From: Nocardioides sp. Arc9.136
Lineage (GTDB): Bacteria > Actinomycetota > Actinomycetes > Propionibacteriales > Nocardioidaceae
NCBI RefSeq assembly: GCF_030506255.1
Contig: NZ_CP113431.1
Coordinates: 1,922,001-1,986,000 of the forward strand
DNA length: 64,000 bases
Direction: 5' to 3'
How positions within the stretch are numbered: the stretch's first letter is position 1; the number at the start of each line of letters is the position of its first letter. The position numbers and the translations under genes are program-made. This document shows, piece by piece, positions 58,785 through 64,000 of the stretch. The notes below the pieces were generated by a model, which was given only the letters and a program-made list of their open reading frames with translations, had not been told where the DNA came from and did not search any database.

Positions 58785-59243
58785 TCACGAGGGTACGGCG
58801 GTGCGCCGCCGGCCGGCCGTCAGGGTCACCAGCAGCACGACCCAGGCGACGACCGTGACGAGGGCGGAGGTCGCCATGATGGTCAGCGTCGCCGTCCACG
58901 CCCAGCCGTGGTCCCCGAACACCTGCGTCAGCAGCGCCATGTCGCTGTCCTCGGTGTCGCCGAAGTCGAAGGAGAAGGCGCCGAAGACGAGCATCCCCAG
59001 CCACGTGCCGAGCTGCGCCTGCGCCTGGGGCCGGGTGAGCTCCCGGGGGCGACCGGGCTCGCCGTCCTGGGTCAGCGCCAGCACCGTGGTCACGAGCAGC
59101 GCGATGAGCAGCACCGGGACCACGCTCATCAGGTAGACCAGGATCATCCAGCCGCCGACGCCGAAGAGCACCCGGCCGATCCACACCCAGCCCACGAGCA
59201 GCAGGTTGAGGGGGATCATCCACAGCAGCACGGTCCGGGTCAC
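58785..59243 (-). CDS. four-helix membrane protein inside the ring C/D cluster
   Basis: This 152-residue protein has four predicted helices (VLLWMIPLNLLLVGWVWIG; MILVYLMSVVPVLLIALLVT; LGTWLGMLVFGAFSF; TLTIMATSALVTVVAWVVLL). A GTG start at 59243 lies seven bases after a -10-like TACAGT without a ribosome site, so it is probably leaderless. It is paired with the downstream membrane gene. The function is unknown. Confidence 0.6.
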   Translation of the reverse strand: MTRTVLLWMIPLNLLLVGWVWIGRVLFGVGGWMILVYLMSVVPVLLIALLVTTVLALTQDGEPGRPRELTRPQAQAQLGTWLGMLVFGAFSFDFGDTEDSDMALLTQVFGDHGWAWTATLTIMATSALVTVVAWVVLLVTLTAGRRRTAVPS

Positions 59244-59272
59244 CCGGCGCACTGTAGGGGCGTGATCGACCC

Positions 59273-60340
59273 TCACACGACGTACGACGCGGCGCGGCGT
59301 AGCTCGTCGGCGGCCCGGGTCACGATCCGGTCGACGAGCTCCTCGCAGGTCGGCAGGTCGTCGATGACGCCGACGACCTGGCCGCTCGCGAGCACCCCCG
59401 CGCTCGTGTCGCCCTCGACGAGGCCGGCCTTGAGCATGGTGGGGGTGTTGGCGGCGAGCGCCACCTGGCCGAGGGTGCGGCCCTGGGCCTTGCGCATCGC
59501 CCGGCCGTCCTTGGCCAGTGCCGCCCAGCTCATGCCGCTGTCGCGCTTGAACTCCAGCGTCCGGCGCACGGTCGGGGCGAGCCGCTTGAGGGTGCCGGTC
59601 TCCTCCAGCTCCTCGACCAGGTCGGTGCGCAGCATCCGGTGCGGCATGCCGTCGACCTTCGCGGTCACGACGGTGTCGGTGAGGCCGCGCTCGAGGTAGA
59701 GCCGCTTGACGGCGTCCGGCACTGCGCTGTCCTGGGTGAGGAGGAACCGCGTCCCCATGCCGACCCCGGCGGCGCCGTACGACAGCGCTGCGGCGAGGCC
59801 GCGGCCGTCGAAGAACCCGCCGGCCGCGACGACCGGGATGTCGACGGCGTCCAGGACCGTGGGCAGCAGCAGCGTCGTGGGGACCGGGCCGGTGTGGCCG
59901 CCGCCCTCGCCGCCCTGCACCATCACCGCGTCGGCGCCCCAGGAGGCGACCTTGACCGCGTGCTTGGCCGCTCCGATCGAGGGCATCACGACGATGCCGT
60001 GCTCCTTGAGCGTGGCGATCAGCTCGGGCTTGGGGGCGAGGGCGAACGACGCCACCTTCACGCCGTGGTCGATGAGCAGCCTGCACCGGTCGGGCGCGTC
60101 GGCGGCGTCGGCGCGGAGGTTGACGCCGAAGGGCCGGTCGGTGCGGCTCTTGACCTCGATGATCGCCTGCTCGAGCTCGGCGAAGGTCATGGTCGCGCTG
60201 GCCAGGATGCCCAGGCCGCCGGCGTTCGCGGTGCCGCTGACCAGGCGGGGGCCGGAGACCCAGCCCATGCCGGTCTGGACGACCGGGTGGCGGACCCCGG
60301 TCAGGTCGGTGAACGGGGTGCGGATCAGCTGCTCGATCAC
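59273..60340 (-). CDS. ipdC: NMO/2-nitropropane dioxygenase-like flavoprotein (IpdC/Rv3553)
   Basis: This 355-residue FMN TIM-barrel protein of the nitronate monooxygenase/enoyl reductase type has PVVQTGMGWVSGPRLVSGTA, GADAVMVQGGEGGGHTG, VVAAGGFFDGRGLAAALSYG and VGMGTRFLLTQDS. By order it matches Rv3553, named IpdC, a flavoenzyme of the HIP pathway. The exact reaction is not visible in the sequence. GTG at 60340 overlaps the ipdB stop. It is the last gene of echA20-ipdA-ipdB-ipdC. Confidence 0.85.
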   Translation of the reverse strand: MIEQLIRTPFTDLTGVRHPVVQTGMGWVSGPRLVSGTANAGGLGILASATMTFAELEQAIIEVKSRTDRPFGVNLRADAADAPDRCRLLIDHGVKVASFALAPKPELIATLKEHGIVVMPSIGAAKHAVKVASWGADAVMVQGGEGGGHTGPVPTTLLLPTVLDAVDIPVVAAGGFFDGRGLAAALSYGAAGVGMGTRFLLTQDSAVPDAVKRLYLERGLTDTVVTAKVDGMPHRMLRTDLVEELEETGTLKRLAPTVRRTLEFKRDSGMSWAALAKDGRAMRKAQGRTLGQVALAANTPTMLKAGLVEGDTSAGVLASGQVVGVIDDLPTCEELVDRIVTRAADELRRAASYVV

Positions 60341-61119
60341 GCCGGGACCTCCTTGAACCGCAGCCCCTTGGGGTCCAGCACCTCGCGGATGATGACCTGC
60401 TCCTCCATGGACGGCTCGCGCGTGGCGGGAACGTCGGTGGGGACCTCGAGCTCGAAGCCGGTCGCCGCGCGCACCTCGTCGACCTCGACGCCCGGGTGGA
60501 CGCTCAGCAGCCGCACGGTGTCGTCGGCGCCGCGGACGTCGAGCACCGCGAGGTTGGTGACGATCCGGTGGACGTCGTGGTAGGTCGAGGCGCCGGGGCC
60601 GGCCTCCTTGGCCCGCTTCGGCCCGACGCCGGAGACGATGTCGACGGCCTCGACGAAGACGCGGGTGGAGTGCTTGGGGACCCAGTACGACGTGCGGTTG
60701 TTGACCGTGTTGCCCGGTGCGCCACGCGACCCGAGCAGCTGGCGCTCGGGGCGTGCCCAGTCGCCGATGGCGGAGATGTTCTGGTTGCCGTGGCGGTCGA
60801 CCTGGGTGGCGCCCATCATCACGTGCCGCTTGCCGTAGGCGACGACGTCGAAGACCTTCCGGAAGGGGATCCAGCCCTCGACGACGTCCGCCTTCGCGAA
60901 CAGCGGCGGGACACCGGCCAGGAAGAGCGACTCGCCGTCGCTGATGACCAGGTCGGGGTTGGACGTCAGCTTGGCCAGGCGCACGCCCAGCATCGGCAGC
61001 ATCCCCATCGGGCTGGCGAAGATCTCACCGTCGTCGCGGAACGCGTCGGCGATGGCCGCCGCGCACACGTCGGCACGGGTCACGCCGACCGCTCCGTCGA
61101 TGTCCTGGGTGCTGCTCAC
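60337..61119 (-). CDS. ipdB: ring C hydrolase beta subunit IpdB
   Basis: This 260-residue protein has the class I CoA-transferase beta fold (DLVISDGESLFLAGVPP, RHVMMGATQVDRHGNQNISAIG, HSTRVFVEAVDIVSGVG). IpdAB uses this fold for hydrolysis of the last ring (COCHEA-CoA) rather than CoA transfer. GTG at 61119 overlaps the ipdA stop and its own stop overlaps the ipdC start, so all four genes are coupled through GTGA junctions. Confidence 0.92.
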   Translation of the reverse strand: MSSTQDIDGAVGVTRADVCAAAIADAFRDDGEIFASPMGMLPMLGVRLAKLTSNPDLVISDGESLFLAGVPPLFAKADVVEGWIPFRKVFDVVAYGKRHVMMGATQVDRHGNQNISAIGDWARPERQLLGSRGAPGNTVNNRTSYWVPKHSTRVFVEAVDIVSGVGPKRAKEAGPGASTYHDVHRIVTNLAVLDVRGADDTVRLLSVHPGVEVDEVRAATGFELEVPTDVPATREPSMEEQVIIREVLDPKGLRFKEVPA

Positions 61120-62009
61120 TTGCCCTCCTCGGCGAACGCGGCGACGGCCGCCTGGTAGGCGTCCTCGTCACCGGACAGGAACCTCTGCTCGAAGGCCGAC
61201 CAGTCCTCGTCGGACCCGCCGGCCGCGGCGGCGTACGCGCGCTGGAACCGCTCGTCGCGCTCGTAGTCGGGGGTGCAGGTCGTGAAGTGGGCGCCGTTCG
61301 GGGTCTCGACCACGCCGCTGACCATCATCCGGTTCAGCAGGAGTCGCTGGACCGGGGCGTCGACGGTCAGGCCGGCGGTGTCGACGACCTGCTCGCAGGA
61401 GACGAACGCGCGGTCGGCGGCCATGCAGAAGAGGTCGTCGAAGTACGGGTCGGGCCCGAGGTACGTCGCGTTGCCGTGCGCGTCGGCGCGGTTCATGTGG
61501 ACGAGGGCCACGTCGAGGTGCAGCGCCGGCACGGCGACCAGCTCCTCGTGGGCGCCGTCCGCGGTGGCGTAGGGGCTCGTGACGGTCCTGATCCACGGCT
61601 GGTTGACCAGCACGTCGGAGCCGAGGCCGGCGCGCATCGGCAGGAACGGCAACCGCTGGGCGGCGGCCTGGAGGCCGGTCTGGAACATGCCCTCGTCGAG
61701 CTCGACGAGCTCGGGGATGGTGCCCGCCTGGCGCGCACGCTGGAAGTTCGGCTCCAGCGGGACGGAGTCGAGGGAGACGAAGGCGTAGACCAGCTTGCGG
61801 ATCTTGCCGGCGCGCGCGAGCAGGCCGACGTCGGCGCCGCCCCAGCTGACGACGGTCAGGTCCTGGAGGTCGCTGCGCAGGATCGCGCGGACCAGTGCCA
61901 TCGGCTTGCGCCGCGGGCCCCAGCCGCCGATCCCGATGGTCATGCCGTCGCGCAGCTCGCCGACGACCTCGTCGATGCTCATCCGCTTGTCGCGGGGTCC
62001 CTTGGTCAC
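61116..62009 (-). CDS. ipdA: ring C hydrolase alpha subunit IpdA
   Basis: This 297-residue CoA-transferase alpha-fold protein has DGMTIGIGGWGPRRKPMALV, LVYAFVSLDSVPLEPNFQRA, ELDEGMFQTGLQAAAQRLPF and ALVHMNRADAHGNATYLGPD. With IpdB it opens ring C of COCHEA-CoA. GTG at 62009 overlaps the echA20 stop; an inner ATG (MSIDEVV) is ten residues later. Length agrees with Rv3551 (292). Confidence 0.92.
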   Translation of the reverse strand: MTKGPRDKRMSIDEVVGELRDGMTIGIGGWGPRRKPMALVRAILRSDLQDLTVVSWGGADVGLLARAGKIRKLVYAFVSLDSVPLEPNFQRARQAGTIPELVELDEGMFQTGLQAAAQRLPFLPMRAGLGSDVLVNQPWIRTVTSPYATADGAHEELVAVPALHLDVALVHMNRADAHGNATYLGPDPYFDDLFCMAADRAFVSCEQVVDTAGLTVDAPVQRLLLNRMMVSGVVETPNGAHFTTCTPDYERDERFQRAYAAAAGGSDEDWSAFEQRFLSGDEDAYQAAVAAFAEEGK

Positions 62010-62776
62010 GCTCGTTCCTTCTTCTGGGAGGACTTGTCTGTCCCGGCGAACCCGTCGCGCAGCTCGTCGCTGACGCCGGCGAGGTTGAGCTCGAAGGTGA
62101 ACCCCTGCTCGAACCGGTAGCTCTTGTTCACGTCGGTCGGGTCGATGCCGTTGAGCGCCTCCTTGGCGGCGCGGACGACCCGGGTGTCCTTGGCGGCGAT
62201 CTCGGCGGCCACCGTCATCGCGGCGTCGTCGAGCCGGTCGCGGGGGACCACCTCCAGGACGCTGCCGAACTGCACGAGGTCCTGGGCCTTGATCGTGCGG
62301 GCGGTGAAGTACAGGGTGCGCATCATGTGCTGCGGCACCAGCCGCGCCATGTGCGTCGCCGCGCCGAGGGCGCCCTGGTTGACCTCGGGGACGCCGAAGT
62401 AGGCGTCGTCGCTCGCGACGACGCAGTCGGCGTTGCCGACCAGGCCGACGCCGCCGCCGAGGCAGAAGCCGTTGACCGCGGCGATCACCGGGACCGCGCA
62501 CTCGTAGACCGCCTTGAACGCCGCGTAGCAGCCCTTGTTGGCGCCGATCAGGGCGTCGAACCCCGTGGTGTGCTGCATCTCCTTGATGTCCACGCCGGCG
62601 TTGAACCCGCGGCCCTCGGCGCGCAGCACCACGACGTGCGTGGCCTGGTCGCGGCCGGCCTCGTCGAGGGCGGCGGCGACGTCGAACCACCCCTGCACGG
62701 TCAGGGCGTTGACGGGTGGGTGGGCCATCGTGATGACGCGGATCCCGTCCGCGCGGAGCTCCGAGGTGGTCGGCAT
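62006..62776 (-). CDS. echA20: crotonase-family ring D hydrolase EchA20
   Basis: This 256-residue crotonase fold protein has VNALTVQGWFDVAAALDEAG, LRAEGRGFNAGVDIKEMQH, AVNGFCLGGGVGLVGNADCV and GVPEVNQGALGAATHMARLV. EchA20 opens ring D by hydrolysis in the HIP pathway. ATG at 62776 lies seven bases after a -10-like TAGGTT on the minus strand, next to the KstR2-type palindrome, with no ribosome site. It is the first gene of the leftward echA20-ipdABC operon. Confidence 0.9.
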   Translation of the reverse strand: MPTTSELRADGIRVITMAHPPVNALTVQGWFDVAAALDEAGRDQATHVVVLRAEGRGFNAGVDIKEMQHTTGFDALIGANKGCYAAFKAVYECAVPVIAAVNGFCLGGGVGLVGNADCVVASDDAYFGVPEVNQGALGAATHMARLVPQHMMRTLYFTARTIKAQDLVQFGSVLEVVPRDRLDDAAMTVAAEIAAKDTRVVRAAKEALNGIDPTDVNKSYRFEQGFTFELNLAGVSDELRDGFAGTDKSSQKKERA

Positions 62777-62784
62777 GCGTGCCA

Positions 62785-62802
62785 ACCTAGCATTTGCTTG
62801 GT
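62785..62802. promoter_or_regulatory. probable KstR2 operator between echA20 and the SDR gene
   Basis: ACCTAGCATTTGCTTGGT matches the perfect palindrome at 54398 in 16 of 18 bases. Rightward it leads straight into TATGGT (62802-62807), six bases before the SDR ATG. Leftward it overlaps TAGGTT (62789-62784), seven bases before the echA20 ATG. Both genes would be leaderless and both promoters blocked by one bound repressor. Confidence 0.62.
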
Positions 62803-62813
62803 ATGGTCGCAGC

Positions 62814-63569
62814 ATGTCGCTCACCCTCGACCTCACCGGCCGCGTCGTCCTCGTGACGGGCGGGACCAAGGGCATCGGACTCGGCATCACCCGCGTCTTC
62901 CTGGCCGCCGGGGCGACGGTCGCGACCTGCTCGCGCTCCGACGTCGAGCCCGTCGCCGGGACGACCCACCACGTCTGCGACGTCCGCGACGCCGAGGCGG
63001 TCGCCGGCATGGTCGACGCCGTCGTCGGTGAGCACGGCCGGCTCGACGTGCTGGTCAACAACGCCGGCGGCGCGCCGTACGCCATGGCGGCGGACGCCTC
63101 GCCCCGCTTCCACGACAAGGTGGTCGGCCTCAACCTGATGGCCCCGCTGGTCGCCGCGCAGGCGGCGAACCGGGTGATGCAGGCCCAGCCCACGGGCGGG
63201 TCCATCGTCAACATCAGCTCGGTGTCGGCCACCCGGCCCTCGCCGGGCACCGCGGCGTACGGCGCAGCGAAGGCCGGCCTGGACTCGCTCACCCGGTCCC
63301 TGGCGATCGAGTGGGCGCCGCGCGTGCGGATGAACTCCGTCGACGTCGGCCTGTGCCGCACCGAGAACACCGACGACCACTACGGCGGCGACGACGGTGT
63401 CGCCGCGATCGAGCGGACCATCCCGCTCGGCCGGATGGCGCGGCCCGAGGAGGTAGGCCACGTGGCGGCCTTCCTCGCCAGCGACCTCGCGTCGTACGTC
63501 TCCGGGGCGCGCGTGGAGTGCCACGGCGGCGGCGAGCCGCCGGTGTTCCTCTCCGCCGTGACCGGCTGA
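62814..63569 (+). CDS. short-chain dehydrogenase (Rv3549c-like)
   Basis: This 251-residue SDR has GTKGIGLGITRVFLAAGATV (cofactor loop), NNAGG, the catalytic Ser in VNISSVSAT and Tyr/Lys in AYGAAKAGL. By position beside echA20 it matches Rv3549c of the KstR2 regulon. It should oxidise or reduce a hydroxyl of a ring C/D CoA ester. ATG at 62814 has no ribosome site and lies six bases after a -10-like TATGGT. Another SDR gene follows after 50 bases. Confidence 0.87.
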   Translation: MSLTLDLTGRVVLVTGGTKGIGLGITRVFLAAGATVATCSRSDVEPVAGTTHHVCDVRDAEAVAGMVDAVVGEHGRLDVLVNNAGGAPYAMAADASPRFHDKVVGLNLMAPLVAAQAANRVMQAQPTGGSIVNISSVSATRPSPGTAAYGAAKAGLDSLTRSLAIEWAPRVRMNSVDVGLCRTENTDDHYGGDDGVAAIERTIPLGRMARPEEVGHVAAFLASDLASYVSGARVECHGGGEPPVFLSAVTG

Positions 63570-63619
63570 CCCGCTTCGAACCCCTCCCGACTCCCGACCC
63601 TGATCCCAGGAGCACCTTG

Positions 63620-64000
63620 ATGAGCACCCTCCTCGACGGCCGCGTCGCCATCGTCACCGGCGCGGGCCGCGGCATCGGCCGCGCCCACGCGCTCGAGCTG
63701 GCCCGGCACGGCGCCCGCGTCGTCGTCAACGACTACGGCGTCTCGATCTCCGGTGAGGGCACGGGGGAGACCCCGGCCGAGTCCGTCGTCGCCGAGATCG
63801 AGGCGATGGGCGGCCAGGCCGTCGTCAACGGCGCCGACGTGGCGGACTTCGCCGCGGCCGAGGCGATGGTGCAGCAGGCCATCGACACCTTCGGCGGCCT
63901 GGACATCCTGGTCAACAACGCCGGTTTCGTGCGCGACCGGATGCTCGTCAACACCTCCGAGGAGGAGTGGGACGCCGTCGTGCGGGTCCACCTCAAGGGC
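63620..64000 (+). CDS. short-chain dehydrogenase (Rv3548c-like), 3'-truncated by window end
   Basis: The first 127 residues of an SDR: VAIVTGAGRGIGRAHALELA (cofactor loop), VVVNDYGVSISGEGTGETPA, an insertion seen in peroxisomal-type MFE dehydrogenases, and LVNNAGFVRDRMLVN. The NDYG signature and long loop resemble hydroxyacyl-CoA dehydrogenases of the 17-beta-HSD4 type, in keeping with Rv3548c. ATG at 63620 follows AGGAG. The catalytic Tyr/Lys lie beyond the window. Confidence 0.85.
   Translation, partial: MSTLLDGRVAIVTGAGRGIGRAHALELARHGARVVVNDYGVSISGEGTGETPAESVVAEIEAMGGQAVVNGADVADFAAAEAMVQQAIDTFGGLDILVNNAGFVRDRMLVNTSEEEWDAVVRVHLKG

Noticed and set aside
1..64000. CRISPR array, tRNA, rRNA, integrase or transposase genes
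   Set aside because: No regularly spaced repeats, no tRNA-like cloverleaf and no recombinase motifs were found by reading both strands.

Overview
The window looks like chromosomal DNA from a high-GC actinobacterium. Third codon positions are almost always G or C, GTG starts and GTGA or ATGA overlaps are common, and several genes seem to be read from leaderless transcripts. Gene content and order point to a Nocardioides-like member of the Propionibacteriales. No 16S or marker gene is present, so the genus is inference.

Positions 1-20 kb are mixed. They hold a parallel beta-helix protein cut by the window edge, a methionine importer (metQ-metN-metI), a DinB-like protein, a secreted LolA/RseB-like protein with an ABC exporter, and two alpha/beta hydrolases. 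A compact ESX-type cassette follows (EspC-like protein, WXG-bearing metallopeptidase toxin, putative immunity protein, WD40 lipoprotein). After it come an RsbU-like phosphatase, a class C beta-lactamase-like hydrolase, a NarL-type two-component pair and small reductase, glyoxalase and hypothetical genes.

Steroid genes occupy three blocks. Block 1 (20.0-25.8 kb) is the side-chain (igr-like) operon: a fused acyl-CoA dehydrogenase, a ChsH2 split into MaoC and DUF35 genes, ChsH1 and Ltp2, behind a KstR-type box. Block 2 (38.1-47.1 kb) holds Hsd4B-like MaoC and KstD divergent from HsaG-HsaF, then HsaA-HsaD-HsaC-HsaB, with two more KstR-type boxes. Block 3 (49.7-64.0 kb) is the ring C/D (HIP) regulon in nearly the mycobacterial Rv3548c-Rv3564 arrangement: FadE31-33 and FadD3 divergent from FadE30-IpdF-KstR2-FadA6, then IpdC-IpdB-IpdA-EchA20 divergent from two short-chain dehydrogenases. 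A different palindrome, probably the KstR2 operator, lies in both divergent promoters of block 3. Together these genes would carry a sterol side chain, rings A/B and rings C/D to central metabolites. HsaE and the KshAB hydroxylase are not in the window.

Between the steroid blocks (25.8-38.1 kb) lie a His-rich DUF4396 membrane protein behind a CsoR-like operator, a MocR regulator whose start codon overlaps that of a divergent EamA transporter, and a rhodanese. A light and DNA-damage group follows: an FeS-BCP-like photolyase lacking the expected cysteines, a 2H phosphoesterase, a cold-shock protein with a structured leader and a spore photoproduct lyase homologue. A second such lyase sits at 48.3 kb beside a 45-residue peptide gene of unknown function.

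Two copies of an 80-bp composite palindromic repeat lie in convergent intergenic spaces at 32.3 and 58.3 kb. No insertion sequence, prophage, CRISPR array, rRNA or tRNA was seen.
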